From Arthrobacter stackebrandtii (lineage in GTDB: Bacteria > Actinomycetota > Actinomycetes > Actinomycetales > Micrococcaceae): DNA of 64,000 bases. Positions within the stretch are counted from its first letter, which is position 1. Each line of letters begins with the position of its first letter. Shown here one piece after another: positions 29,660 through 38,890 of this stretch. Made by a program: the position numbers and the translations under genes. The stretch spans positions 4,216,001-4,280,000 of the forward strand of contig NZ_JAGIOI010000001.1 of NCBI RefSeq assembly GCF_017876675.1, written 5' to 3'. The notes below the pieces were generated by a model. It had not been told where the DNA came from, ran no database searches, and was given only the letters and a program-made list of their open reading frames with translations.

Positions 29660-30661
29660 TCACAGGGATTTGTCCCACGCGGCGCTGCTGCGGATGGGCT
29701 TGTAGCCCATCCCTTCGTACAGTCCCAGCGCACCCGTGGGATTCTCTGTGTCAACGTCCAGGGCGGCATGGTCCAGGCCTGCCGCGGCAAACCGTGCCAT
29801 GGCGTCCGCCAGCATGGCGGGGGCGATCCCGCGTCCCCGCCACGCACGCCGCACGCCCAGCAGCTCGGTGTACCCTTCAGCACGGCCTGACTCTGCCGCC
29901 ATGTCCAGGTCGACCGTGGCGATCTGGTAGCCGGCAACCTCACCCGAAGCAGCATCCAGGGCCACCGTGGACAGGTCCCGGCGAAGGTGCTCATGCGCCA
30001 TTTGAACCGCCCATTGTTCGGGGCTGCGCGGCTCAGAGCCCCAGTGGTCGGCAAACGCCTCGTTGTGGGCCAGCCGTACGGCCTCATTCATGTCCGGCGT
30101 GTAGGAAACCACATGGATCCCGGCCGGCAGCGGCACGGCCGGGGCACCTGCCAAGGGCCGGAGCATCTCGGAAAAATACCGCACCACCGAATACCCGGCA
30201 CCGGCCAACAAGGCAGTGGTGGCGGCATTGTCGGACTCTCCGTAGGCGCGGGCCAGCGGACCGCCTTGCGCATCGGTGGCAAAGCGCTGCAGCACCCGGG
30301 CCTCCTGCCACGCCAGGATGGCGGAGCCCACGCCACGGCGGCGCCATTCGGGATCCACACCACCCATGACGTGTGCCTTCTCCCCGTCCGGATTCTTGGA
30401 CACCCGCCCGAGAGCACGCAGGACACCCGCGGCGTCAAAACCGCCCACCGAATTTTCGGCCACGGGATTTCGCGCATCCTCCACCACCGCCACCAACTCC
30501 GAGCGCTGCGTCCGCCACGGGACCTGCTCGGCCGCCTCGATGCGCGCCATCAGCTCCAACCACCCGTCCACATCGGCCGCTGCGAGGGGCCTGAAGTGGA
30601 GGCCGCCCGCGACGGGAAATGGAGGCAGTTGCTGATTGTCGGCGGGATGCGTTTGTGTCAT
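29660..30661 (-). CDS. tandem GNAT acetyltransferase
   Basis: A 333-residue protein with two GNAT domains. The N-terminal one (residues ~20-165) has VDPEWRRRGVGSAILAWQE; the C-terminal one (~180-333) has GVRRAWRGRGIAPAMLADAM and LDVDTENPTGALGLYEGMGY. Tandem GNATs include mycothiol synthase, but I do not see enough to call this MshD. Substrate unknown. It begins nine bases after the cydDC stop on the same strand and could be read through from the cyd operon or use its own leaderless promoter. Confidence 0.88.
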   Translation of the reverse strand: MTQTHPADNQQLPPFPVAGGLHFRPLAAADVDGWLELMARIEAAEQVPWRTQRSELVAVVEDARNPVAENSVGGFDAAGVLRALGRVSKNPDGEKAHVMGGVDPEWRRRGVGSAILAWQEARVLQRFATDAQGGPLARAYGESDNAATTALLAGAGYSVVRYFSEMLRPLAGAPAVPLPAGIHVVSYTPDMNEAVRLAHNEAFADHWGSEPRSPEQWAVQMAHEHLRRDLSTVALDAASGEVAGYQIATVDLDMAAESGRAEGYTELLGVRRAWRGRGIAPAMLADAMARFAAAGLDHAALDVDTENPTGALGLYEGMGYKPIRSSAAWDKSL

Positions 30662-30667
30662 CCCACC

Positions 30668-30673
30668 AGCCTA
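30668..30673 (-). promoter_or_regulatory. -10 hexamer TAGGCT containing the cydDC stop codon
   Basis: Minus strand TAGGCTGGTGGGATG. The TAG is also the cydDC stop codon, and the hexamer sits six bases before the GNAT start. Alternatively GGTGGG assists coupled translation. Confidence 0.4.
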
Positions 30674-33600
30674 AGGCCGCGCCGCACCAGCCGCCAGAAT
30701 TGGCCCGCCGGCAACTTTCCCCAGCGCCAGGTGGGAATCCGCACGGCTGGCGAGTTCGCCGTCGTGCGTCACCAGCACAACAGCGGCACCGGAGAGCGCC
30801 TGGCGCAATTCATCCACCAGCTCGCCAGCTTCGTCCTGGCCGAGGTGCGCGGTTGGTTCATCAAGAAGCACGACATCGGCACCCGCCACGAGCGTTCGGG
30901 CCACCGACACCCGGGTCCGCTGGCCCCCGGAGAGACTGTGCCCGCCAGGTCCCACCCGCGTGTCCAGGCCCAATGGCAACTCCGCCAGCCAGGGTCCCAG
31001 GCCAACGGTTTCCATGGCGGCAACCAGCTCTTCCCCGGTGGGCGGCGTGGCCGCGGGGCGGGCCAATGCGAGGTTGGCGCGCAGGGTCGAGTTGAACAGG
31101 TAGGCATCCTGCGGGCACCAGGCGATGCTTGCCAGCGTGGCGGGTGAGGCCGGCTTGTTGTTCAGCAGGTAGCGGCCTTCCTCGGGCGCAAGGAATCCGA
31201 GCAGAACCGCGAGCAGCGTCGACTTTCCCGACCCCGAAGGCCCGCTCACGCTCCACCACTGCCCGCGCCGGACGCCGCCGCCAAGACCCTTGAAGACCGG
31301 CTCGGCGGCGTTGGGGTATCGGGCCGTGATCTGGTCAATGGCCAGTTCGGCAACCGGATCCGGCTCAACATTCTCGGCGGCCATGACCGTCGCAGGGGCG
31401 TCAAGCAGGGGCAGCGTCCGGTTCATGAGGGCTGCCAGCGCCGGCAGCGCGCTGACGGCTTCCATGTACATTCCGAGGGGCTCAGCCAGGGCCAGCATCA
31501 GCAGGGCTGCCACGGCGGCCGCGCGCGGATCGACCCCGGCACCCACGGCCACTCCGGCCGCTGCCACGGCGGCGAGTGAGGAAAGCAGCGCCACGAACCC
31601 CTGGCCCATGCCGTCGGACCAGGCGAGCCTGCGCAGCGGCTTGGCAACCGCGGCATCGGCGCGGCGGAACCGGGCGGCCTCGTTCCCGCCCACCCCGTTG
31701 GCGGCCAGCTGGCCTGCCGCGGCGAACAAGGTGGTGGTGCGCCCGGCGAGCCAAATCCGGTGAATGGCTGCCGCCGCGGAGGCGCGCCGCTGGGTGGCCA
31801 GCACCAGGACGGGCAGCACCACCAGGGCCAGCATGCCAAGCACCAGCACCACAACTGCGGCTTCAGGGACCAGCAGGTACACGGTCAGCAGCACCGCCCC
31901 ATAGGAGATGAGCGCCGACGGGATGGGCACCACCACGCGGGGAACGGCGTCGCGCAGTTCATCGACGTCGGCCACGAGCGTGCCCAGGGCACCACCCGAC
32001 CGGGTCAGCCTGCCCCAGTGGAGCACCGAGGAACCCAGCGAATCCCAGAGCCTGAGCCGCAGCCCGGCGGCCCAGCGGAATACCGCGTCATGGGTCAGCA
32101 GGCGTTCGGAGTAGCGAAGTACTGAGCGGCCGATCCCGAAGGCCCGCACCCCAACAATCAAAGTCAACAGGTACAGGATGGGCGGCTGCGCGGCCGCCCA
32201 CACAATCAGCCAGCCCGAGATGCCGGACAGAGCCGCCGCACTCAGGGTGGCCAGGGCCGACACCAGCACGCCGGCGGCGAAACGGGGCGAGCGCAGCGGC
32301 AACTGCCGCAGGTGGCGCCAGCTGAAACGGGCAGGGTCCGCAGCGGTGGCGGTTGGTGCCGCAGGTTCATCCTCTGCTGCCCGCCCTGGCCGGGGTGCAT
32401 CCGCCGGGGTGGCAACCCGCGCCTGGGGCAAGGCGCCGGCCGGGGCATGCTGCGCGCCGGCACCGCGGCCGGCCGGGGCATGTTGCGCGCCGGCCGCTGC
32501 CGGTACAGCCCCGCCCAGATCCGCAGCCAATTGCGGATCGTGTGTGGCGGCCACAACGGCCACGCTCCCCCGCAGCGCGGCCAGCGATGCGCGAACCGTC
32601 CGTGCCGATTCAGGATCGAGGTGGGCTGTCGGTTCGTCGAGCAGCGCCAGTTCCACGGCAGGGTCGACGGCGATGCGGGCAAGTGCGCGGGCCACGGCCA
32701 CGCGGCGCAGCTCACCAGGGCTGCACTCCACCACCCGGCGCCGGGCCAGATGGGAGCCGTTGACGGCGGCCAGTGCGGCAGCAACCGCATCCGCACCCAC
32801 ACGCAGGGAGGAGGGGCCGGCCGCATACAGGGCGATCTCATCGGCCACCTGCTCCTCCGTGAAGACAGGGTGCTGGGAGACAAACACCAGGCCCTGCTGA
32901 TTGCGCACTGCCAACTCGCCTTCCACGACGGCGGCGCCGGGACCGGCGGCGGGAAGGATTCCCGCCATGGCAGCCAGGATGGTCGACTTGCCGGTTCCGC
33001 TGGGGGTGTCCAGGACCAGCACAGCGCCCGGTGCCAGGCTGGCAGTGAACCCGGAAACGGCTGGTTCGGCGCGTCCGTCATAGCGCACGCTGAGGTTTCG
33101 GGTAGTCACAACGGACCCGGACGCCGCAGTCGCGGCAGGCACCTCGGCAACCATGCCGGAAGGAGCGCCAGGCTGGGAGGGGGATCCGCCGTCGAGAATT
33201 TCCGTTGCACGGCGCAACGCCTCCACCCCGTCCTCGCTGCCGTGGTGGGCGGCACCGAGGTCGCGCAGCGGCTTGAAGCATTCCGGGGCAAGCATGAGCG
33301 CCAGCAGCCCGGCCTCGAGCGGCATTTCCCCGGCCACGAGCCGGACGCCGATGAACACGGCGACCACCGCCACGGATATGGTGCTGATGAGTTCCAGTGC
33401 CATCGACGACAGGAACGCGGTGCGCAGCGTGGCCATGGTGGTCTTGCGGTATGCCTCGCACACGTCGGCCAGGGCGCGGCGCTGGGCGGAGGCGCGGCGC
33501 AGGCCCACCAGGACCGGCAGCCCGCGGGCCAATTCGAGGAGGTGGTTGGAGAGCCGGTCCAGCCCGTCGGCAGCCTCGGCCACGCGGTCCTGGGTGTGGT

Positions 33601-34123
33601 GGCCGATCAGGATCATGAACACCGGCACCAGCGGCACTGTCAGGGCGACGATGAGTGCGCTCACCCAGTCGGTGAGCAGGATTTGCAGCCCCACGAGCAG
33701 CGGCAGCACGGCCGTGGTCACCAGTGCGGGCAGGTAGCTGGCAAAGTAGTTGTCCAGGCCGTCGAGCCCGCGGCTGGCCAGCATGGCTTCCGCGCCGACG
33801 GCGCCGCCTTGCCCGGCGTGGCGCCGGTCCAGGCGGTGCGCCACGAGTTTCGCGCGCAGTTCCTCCTTGGCCCCGAGGGCGGCGCGCCGGGCCAGCACCT
33901 GCTGCCCCCACACGGCGGCCGCGAGCAGCACGGCGCCCACACTCCCCTGCACCAGCAGCCGTTCGGCATCCAGCGGGGACCCGGCCGCCCACTGGGCGAG
34001 GGCGTAGGCCAGGGCACCAAGGCCCAGGACCAGGCCCGCGGCCTTGAGCGCGGCAAGTCCGCCGAGCCCGGCCAGTGACAGCCGTGTGGCCCGGCCGGGA
34101 GGGAGTGTGGGGCGCATGCTCAT
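30671..34123 (-). CDS. cydDC: fused CydDC ABC exporter for cytochrome bd assembly
   Basis: A 1150-residue fusion of CydD and CydC, each a membrane domain plus an ATPase. CydDC exports thiols (cysteine/glutathione in E. coli) or, by newer evidence, handles heme, and is needed to mature cytochrome bd. The first half has about six helices, Walker A DTPSGTGKSTI, a degenerate signature CSPGELRRVAVARAL in place of SGGQ, and Walker B ALLDEPTAHLD. The second half has Walker A GPSGSGKSTLL, canonical SLSGGQRTRVSVARTL and VVLLDEPTAHLG. A Pro/Ala-rich repetitive linker with AGAQHAPAG copies joins them (~residues 560-620). Fusion is common in actinobacteria. The ATG at 34123 follows AGGAAG and is one base past the cydB stop; a second Met two codons later is possible. 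Confidence 0.94.
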   Translation of the reverse strand: MSMRPTLPPGRATRLSLAGLGGLAALKAAGLVLGLGALAYALAQWAAGSPLDAERLLVQGSVGAVLLAAAVWGQQVLARRAALGAKEELRAKLVAHRLDRRHAGQGGAVGAEAMLASRGLDGLDNYFASYLPALVTTAVLPLLVGLQILLTDWVSALIVALTVPLVPVFMILIGHHTQDRVAEAADGLDRLSNHLLELARGLPVLVGLRRASAQRRALADVCEAYRKTTMATLRTAFLSSMALELISTISVAVVAVFIGVRLVAGEMPLEAGLLALMLAPECFKPLRDLGAAHHGSEDGVEALRRATEILDGGSPSQPGAPSGMVAEVPAATAASGSVVTTRNLSVRYDGRAEPAVSGFTASLAPGAVLVLDTPSGTGKSTILAAMAGILPAAGPGAAVVEGELAVRNQQGLVFVSQHPVFTEEQVADEIALYAAGPSSLRVGADAVAAALAAVNGSHLARRRVVECSPGELRRVAVARALARIAVDPAVELALLDEPTAHLDPESARTVRASLAALRGSVAVVAATHDPQLAADLGGAVPAAAGAQHAPAGRGAGAQHAPAGALPQARVATPADAPRPGRAAEDEPAAPTATAADPARFSWRHLRQLPLRSPRFAAGVLVSALATLSAAALSGISGWLIVWAAAQPPILYLLTLIVGVRAFGIGRSVLRYSERLLTHDAVFRWAAGLRLRLWDSLGSSVLHWGRLTRSGGALGTLVADVDELRDAVPRVVVPIPSALISYGAVLLTVYLLVPEAAVVVLVLGMLALVVLPVLVLATQRRASAAAAIHRIWLAGRTTTLFAAAGQLAANGVGGNEAARFRRADAAVAKPLRRLAWSDGMGQGFVALLSSLAAVAAAGVAVGAGVDPRAAAVAALLMLALAEPLGMYMEAVSALPALAALMNRTLPLLDAPATVMAAENVEPDPVAELAIDQITARYPNAAEPVFKGLGGGVRRGQWWSVSGPSGSGKSTLLAVLLGFLAPEEGRYLLNNKPASPATLASIAWCPQDAYLFNSTLRANLALARPAATPPTGEELVAAMETVGLGPWLAELPLGLDTRVGPGGHSLSGGQRTRVSVARTLVAGADVVLLDEPTAHLGQDEAGELVDELRQALSGAAVVLVTHDGELASRADSHLALGKVAGGPILAAGAARP

Positions 34124-34124
34124 G

Positions 34125-35216
34125 CTAGGAAGCACTTCCTGTCGGGGTGGTGCCGGTTGCCCCGGCAGGTGCCGCACCGGCTGTTGCCAGTGCGACGGCG
34201 GGGGCAAAGTCGTGCGGTTCGGGCAGGTGGGCCGCGGTGATCCTCTTGCGGAAGATCCAGTACGTCCACGCCTGGTAGGCAAGCACGAGCGGCACACCAA
34301 ATGCAGCCACAATGGACATCAGGCCAAGTGTGTAGCTGGACGAGGAGGCGTTCTCCACCGTCAGGTTCCACAGCGGATCCAGCGTCGACGGCAGCACCAC
34401 GGGATACACGGCGCTGAAGATGGCGGCGGCACCGGCCAGCAGGAACCCGCCCATGGCCAGGAAGCTGAACCCTTCACGCCCGGCCCTGTTGGCCGCCCAC
34501 GATGTCACGGCGGCAGCAACAGCCACCGCGATCAGCAGCCAGCTGAACCACTTGCCGTTCTCGAGTGCCACGGCGATGGCCCACACGGCCATGGGCGCCA
34601 GGCCCACAGGCATCCACCGGCCCACGAGGCGCCGCGCACGGTGGCGGATGTCGCCGTCGGTCTTCAGTGCAACAAAGGCTGCGGCGTGGATGACGGCGAA
34701 GCCGACGATGGCCAGGCCGCCGATGACGGCGTACCAGGTAAACCATGCGAACGCCCCGCCAACGCGGTCGCCGTTCTCGTTCAGCGGCAGCCCGGTGGTG
34801 GTCAGGGCGAGCATGGCGCCGATGCCGAAGGCTGCCACGAGCGAGCCGAGCGCGATGGCCCAGTCCCACACCGTGCGCCAGGTGTCGTTGTGCACCTTGC
34901 CGCGGTATTCAAAGGCCACGGCGCGGAAGATCAGCCCCAGCAGCACAAAGACCAGCGGGATGTACAGGGCGGAGAAGAGCGATGCATACCAGAACGGGAA
35001 CGCGGCGAACGTGGCGCCGCCAGCCGTCAGCAGCCAGACTTCGTTGCCGTCCCAGACCGGCCCCACGGTGTTGAGCAGGACACGGCGTTCCTTCTCGCCG
35101 CGCGCGAAGGTCTTCATGAGCATGCCTACGCCCAGGTCGAATCCCTCAAGAAACAGGTAGCCGATCCACAGCACGGCAATCAGTATGAACCACAAAGTGG
35201 GCAGAAAATCCATCAT
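34125..35216 (-). CDS. cydB: cytochrome bd ubiquinol/menaquinol oxidase subunit II
   Basis: A 363-residue membrane subunit with about nine helices. It opens MMDFLPTLWFILIAVLWIGYLFLEGFDLGVGML, and GPVWDGNEVWLLTAGGATFAAFP is the conserved CydB block. The first ATG after AAGGA is used; a TTG three bases earlier is an alternative. It pairs with CydA, 97 bases upstream, to form the high-affinity oxidase that reduces oxygen without pumping protons. The one-base gap to cydDC shows a single operon, cydA-cydB-cydDC. Confidence 0.96.
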   Translation of the reverse strand: MMDFLPTLWFILIAVLWIGYLFLEGFDLGVGMLMKTFARGEKERRVLLNTVGPVWDGNEVWLLTAGGATFAAFPFWYASLFSALYIPLVFVLLGLIFRAVAFEYRGKVHNDTWRTVWDWAIALGSLVAAFGIGAMLALTTTGLPLNENGDRVGGAFAWFTWYAVIGGLAIVGFAVIHAAAFVALKTDGDIRHRARRLVGRWMPVGLAPMAVWAIAVALENGKWFSWLLIAVAVAAAVTSWAANRAGREGFSFLAMGGFLLAGAAAIFSAVYPVVLPSTLDPLWNLTVENASSSSYTLGLMSIVAAFGVPLVLAYQAWTYWIFRKRITAAHLPEPHDFAPAVALATAGAAPAGATGTTPTGSAS

Positions 35217-35313
35217 CAATCCTTAGGAATCCAGCGTGGGGAAGGAAGCGGTGCCGGCCGAATGCCGGCGGGGATGGCGCGGCAGGCGGGCCGGGCGCCG
35301 GAGGTGCACGGAA

Positions 35314-36900
35314 TCAATACGCAAACGCAAGCACATCGTCGTCTGCCTCCCCGCCCGGGCCGTTTCCGCCGTCGTCCTTCTTCTTTGTCTGGTCCAGCTC
35401 AGGCATGGCCGAGACCACCCCGCCGCGGATGAATTTCGTCAGCAGGACCACCTCCACCACCAGCAGCACGGCATACACCGTGGTCAGCGCCACGAGGGAG
35501 AAGATCACCTCACCGGCAGAGACGCCCGGCGAGACGGCTGCGGCAGTGAACATGAAGACCTGGTCGACTCCGGACATCGCCGGGTTGGGTGCCACGACGA
35601 ACGGCTGGCGGCCCATCTCGGTGAAGATCCAGCCCGCGGCGTTGGCACCGAAGGGTGCCAGGATGCCCACCAGGGCCAGTCGCATGAGGCCCTTGGAGCG
35701 CGGCACGGTGCCCTTGCGGGTCAGCCACAGGGCCACTGCGGCGGCCGCGGCGGCGAGCCCGCCGAAGCCGATCATCATGCGGAAGCCCCAGTAGGTGACG
35801 GGCATGATCGGGACGTAGTTGATTTCCTGGCCGGCGCGGGCGCCGTACATGGGGTCATCCGGCAAGTGGGTGCCGTACTTTTCCTGGTATTCGGGAATGA
35901 GCGTGTTCACGCCCTTGATGTCGGTGGTGAAGTCGTTGTGTGCCAGGAAGGAGAGCAGGCCGGGGATTTCCATGACGGCCACGACGTCGGAGCAGTCGCG
36001 GCTGCCGACGTTGCCAATCGAGAGGATGGAGAAGCCGGTGCCGTCGTGGCAGGCTGCCTCGGCGGCGGCCATCTTCATGGGCTGCTGTTCAAACATCAGC
36101 TTGCCTGACAGGTCGCCTGAAATTGCGGAGCCGGCAAATGCGATCATGGCCACTACGGCACCGAATCGCAGCGACTTGATCCAGACCGAGTGGTCCTTTT
36201 TGTCGCGGCCGGGAATGGTGGCGGATTCGCCAACGACGACACGGCCATTGGCGTCCACGGTGTCAATGCCATCCTTGCGGCGGCGCCACAGGTGGTACCA
36301 GGAGATACCCAGCAGGAATCCGCCGGCCACGGCCAGTGCGCCGGTGATGGTGTGGAAGAACGCCACCAGGGCGGTGTTGTTGGTGAACACGGCCCAGGCA
36401 TCAACCATGACGGGGCGCCCGTCGATCATTTCCACGCCCACGGGGTGCTGCATCCACGAGTTGGCCACGAGGATGAAGTAGGCGGAGACGATGGACCCGG
36501 CCACCGCGATCCACAGGCAAGCCAAGTGGACCTTCGCGGGCAGCTTTTTCCAGCCGAAAATCCACAGTCCCAGGAACGTGGACTCCACGAAGAACGCCAG
36601 CAGCGCCTCCATGGCCAGTGGCGCGCCGAAGACGTCGCCCACAAAGCGGCTGTACTCGCTCCATGCCATGCCGAACTGGAATTCCTGCACAATGCCCGTG
36701 GCCACACCCATGATGAAGTTGATCAGGAACAGCTTGCCCCAGAACTTCGTCATGCGCAGGTACGCCTCGTTGCCCGTCTTGTGCCAGCGCGTCTGCAGAA
36801 TGGCCACCAAGGTGCCGAGTCCAATGGTCAGCGGCACCATCAGGAAGTGGTACACCGTCACTATCCCGAACTGCCACCTGGCAATTTCAAGAGCTTCCAC
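35314..36900 (-). CDS. cydA: cytochrome bd ubiquinol/menaquinol oxidase subunit I
   Basis: Carries hemes b558, b595 and d and oxidises menaquinol, reducing O2 to water. 528 residues. GTG start chosen (MEALEIARWQFGIVTVYHFL), six bases after GAGGGG; a TTG just before it is poorer. His18 corresponds to the heme b595/d ligand near the N-terminus; GWKKLPAKVHL, FHTITGALAVAGGFLLG and GWIFTEMGRQPFVV (the conserved GRQPW-like quinol-site motif) are present. Nine helices. The C-terminus is acidic, ending EADDDVLAFAY. It leads the cyd operon and is divergent from blaI, with two dyads between them. Confidence 0.97.
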   Translation of the reverse strand: MEALEIARWQFGIVTVYHFLMVPLTIGLGTLVAILQTRWHKTGNEAYLRMTKFWGKLFLINFIMGVATGIVQEFQFGMAWSEYSRFVGDVFGAPLAMEALLAFFVESTFLGLWIFGWKKLPAKVHLACLWIAVAGSIVSAYFILVANSWMQHPVGVEMIDGRPVMVDAWAVFTNNTALVAFFHTITGALAVAGGFLLGISWYHLWRRRKDGIDTVDANGRVVVGESATIPGRDKKDHSVWIKSLRFGAVVAMIAFAGSAISGDLSGKLMFEQQPMKMAAAEAACHDGTGFSILSIGNVGSRDCSDVVAVMEIPGLLSFLAHNDFTTDIKGVNTLIPEYQEKYGTHLPDDPMYGARAGQEINYVPIMPVTYWGFRMMIGFGGLAAAAAAVALWLTRKGTVPRSKGLMRLALVGILAPFGANAAGWIFTEMGRQPFVVAPNPAMSGVDQVFMFTAAAVSPGVSAGEVIFSLVALTTVYAVLLVVEVVLLTKFIRGGVVSAMPELDQTKKKDDGGNGPGGEADDDVLAFAY

Positions 36901-36941
36901 CAACTACCCCTCATCCATGAATTATTACGGCCCGAGTCAAT

Positions 36942-36958
36942 TTCTACGAACTGTAGAA
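36942..36958. promoter_or_regulatory. dyad operator 1, likely BlaI site
   Basis: TTCTAC-GAACT-GTAGAA, a perfect 6-bp inverted repeat. It lies about 42 bases upstream of the cydA start and directly next to a TTGACT -35-like element on the minus strand. The TAC...GTA core resembles BlaI/MecI operators (TACANNTGTA), with one extra central base. Confidence 0.6.
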
Positions 36959-36965
36959 TGTTCTA

Positions 36966-36984
36966 GTTCTACCCCGTGTAGAAC
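36966..36984. promoter_or_regulatory. dyad operator 2, likely BlaI site
   Basis: GTTCTAC-CCCGT-GTAGAAC, a perfect 7-bp inverted repeat. Its centre is 25 bases from that of operator 1, between the divergent cydA and blaI genes. A spare TTCTAG half-site sits between the two dyads (36961-36966). Confidence 0.65.
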
Positions 36985-37075
36985 TTCCTTGTCAAAAGCT
37001 GTATATTTAGGCATGTACGCATGTTTGGCGTACTGTCTTGTATTTTGATGGCCGCAGTAAAGTAGAGGAATTTTG

Positions 37076-37450
37076 ATGGCGACGCTTGGCGATTTGGAAA
37101 GAGCTGTCATGGACCTGCTGTGGGAGCATCAGGAGGCCATTACGGCCAACAACCTGCGGGACCTGCTCTCGCAGCGTGCATCGGAAGGCAACGCGGAGGC
37201 ACGCCCGCTGGCAGTCACCACCGTCCTGACGGTGCTGTCCCGGCTGGAGAAGAAGGGCTTGGTGGAGCGTGAGCGCTCATCGCGCCCGCACCGCTACCGG
37301 GCAGTGACCAGCCGTGAAGAGCACACGGCCGAACTCATGATGGAAGTCCTGGGATCCGCACCCGACCGCGAGGCCGTGCTGGCCCGCTTCATCGGCACCG
37401 TCAGCGCAGGCGAGGCGCAGACCCTGCGCAAGCTGCTGGGCCACTCCTGA
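37076..37450 (+). CDS. BlaI/MecI/CopY family transcriptional repressor
   Basis: A 124-residue winged-helix repressor. MATLGDLERAVMDLLWEHQEAITANNLRDLL begins the DNA-binding domain; VTTVLTVLSRLEKKGLVERERSSRPHRYRA is the recognition helix and wing. The C-terminal helices form the dimer. The ATG follows AGAGGAA; a TTG start just before it is rejected. BlaI repressors are released when a partner M56 protease cuts them, and that partner is next (37609-38559). The twin dyads upstream should bind it, repressing both itself and cydA. No beta-lactamase is near. Confidence 0.93.
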   Translation: MATLGDLERAVMDLLWEHQEAITANNLRDLLSQRASEGNAEARPLAVTTVLTVLSRLEKKGLVERERSSRPHRYRAVTSREEHTAELMMEVLGSAPDREAVLARFIGTVSAGEAQTLRKLLGHS

Positions 37451-37608
37451 CGGACACCGCGCCACCCCCGGCAGGCAGCCGCCACCGAACCGACGGGACC
37501 GCCCGCCACCCGGCAGCACCTCCGCAGCCCAATCCTGCCGGCGAGGCAGGGCGGCAGCGGAGGCGGCCGCCGGGCAATCCTTCAGCTGGAAGCGGTAAGT
37601 TGTAAACC

Positions 37609-38559
37609 ATGTTTTGGACCTCCTGGTTCCTCGCCGCCTTGGCCGTGATTCTGGCCTGGCCGGTGCCGGTTTTCCTGTCCCGCGCGGCCTGGCCCGCACG
37701 GGCCCCTTTTGCCGCCATGGTGCTGTGGCAGTCCATCGCCCTCGCCGGTGGCCTGTCCATGATCGGCGCCATGCTCTGCTGGGGCCTGTCCACCCTCGGC
37801 GGGAACCTGCCCAGCGGGTTGCACGGGCTGCTGGGCATCTTCCTGGGCACGGAATCCCTCGACACATTGGGCATCGTGCACGCCTTTGCCCTGAGCGCCG
37901 CGGCCCTACTCACGGCACACCTTCTCTTCACGCTTTGGCTGACATATTTCCGCATAGAACGCCAGCGCCGCAAGCACCGCGACCTCCTGCACCTGCTCAG
38001 CTCCCCTTCGCACGACCAGCCGGGAACGCTGGTCCTGAACCACCAGGCCCCGGTGGCCTACTGCCTGCCCGGCGGCTCGCGCTCCGTCACCGTACTGTCG
38101 GAAGGCCTGCTGGCGCTGCTCTCCCCCGACGAACTGCGGGCGGTCCTGGTGCACGAACAGACACACTTGGCCCAGCGCCACCACCTGCTCCTGTGGGCCT
38201 TTGCAGCTTGGCGCTCGGCACTGCCGTGGCTGCCCACATCAAGGCTGGCCCAGGAGTCGGTCTCCTCGCTCATTGAAATAATGGCCGACGACGTCGCCTT
38301 GCGTTCGGTTGACAAGCCCACCCTTGTCACCGCCATCGCCTTGGTGGCCAGCGGCTCGGACCAGCTTCCGGTAGATGCGCTTGTGGCCGGGCATGCGGCA
38401 CAGATCGACACGCCGACCACCACATCGGCCCGCCTGGGAAAGCTGCTGGGAAACGCCCCCGGGCTGTCCGTGTTCCCCAAACTCTGCGTAATCGCCGCGG
38501 CGCTGCTGCTCCTGGCTGCGCCCACGGCACTGCTGGTGGTTCCGGGCATCCTCCCCTGA
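37609..38559 (+). CDS. M56 family (BlaR1-like) membrane metalloprotease
   Basis: A 316-residue membrane zinc protease with about four helices. The zinc motif VHEQTHLAQRHH gives His182, Glu183 and His186. A third ligand lies downstream in SLIEIMADDVA (Glu). It is much shorter than staphylococcal BlaR1 (~600 residues) and lacks the extracellular penicillin-binding sensor domain, so the inducer is not a beta-lactam bound in the usual way. By context it cleaves or inactivates the BlaI-type repressor 158 bases upstream. TAAGTT lies seven bases before the ATG, so it may be leaderless. Downstream the genome is gene-free for 331 bases. Confidence 0.9.
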   Translation: MFWTSWFLAALAVILAWPVPVFLSRAAWPARAPFAAMVLWQSIALAGGLSMIGAMLCWGLSTLGGNLPSGLHGLLGIFLGTESLDTLGIVHAFALSAAALLTAHLLFTLWLTYFRIERQRRKHRDLLHLLSSPSHDQPGTLVLNHQAPVAYCLPGGSRSVTVLSEGLLALLSPDELRAVLVHEQTHLAQRHHLLLWAFAAWRSALPWLPTSRLAQESVSSLIEIMADDVALRSVDKPTLVTAIALVASGSDQLPVDALVAGHAAQIDTPTTTSARLGKLLGNAPGLSVFPKLCVIAAALLLLAAPTALLVVPGILP

Positions 38560-38890
38560 CCGCAGGCATCAGGCGTGCAACTCCCCTGCACCGCCTTGCA
38601 CGCTGTCGCACCAATGACCATTTTTTAGCCGACGCCAGCGCAGCAACGGTGCATTTCTACCCGACGCCAGCGCAGCAATGACCACTGTCAGCACATCCTT
38701 GTCGCAGCGGACAACACCGCGCACCTGGAACCGCTAGCCTACGCGGCCCCGACAATGGCAGGCGCGACGGCGCACATGGATTCACAGGGCGGGCCGCCGC
38801 ATCAGATTCCACCACCGGCGCAGAGCAATCCACACGTGGTGCGCCGTGTTCTGGCCGTCGAACCACGAGGCGACGCCGTGGCGCCCGCCC
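38560..38890. other. gene-free interval between M56 and parE
   Basis: 331 bases between converging genes. It contains the 32-bp tandem repeat set (38599-38694), followed by a partial unit (TTGTCGCAGCGG, 38699-38710), and no T-tailed terminator I could recognise. Short frames through it look like shadows. Confidence 0.5.
38599..38694 (+). repeat. three 32-bp tandem repeat units
   Basis: Units 38599-38630, 38631-38662 and 38663-38694 are each exactly 32 bases. The last two begin GACGCCAGCGCAGCAACGGT and GACGCCAGCGCAGCAATGAC; the first begins CACGCTGTCGCACCAATGAC. They match the core of the set at 1821-1916. Position-specific conservation is in the first ~18 bases; the end is T- or C-rich. Confidence 0.8.

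Noticed and set aside
29008-30661. A toxin-antitoxin or defence cluster in the accessory block
   Set aside because: DinB-like and GNAT genes are single, with no toxin or nuclease motif; the DUF222/HNH protein lacks a partner and is a common repeat family.
37076-38559. A beta-lactamase regulatory unit
   Set aside because: The M56 protein lacks a penicillin-binding domain and no beta-lactamase lies nearby; the operators point to cydA.
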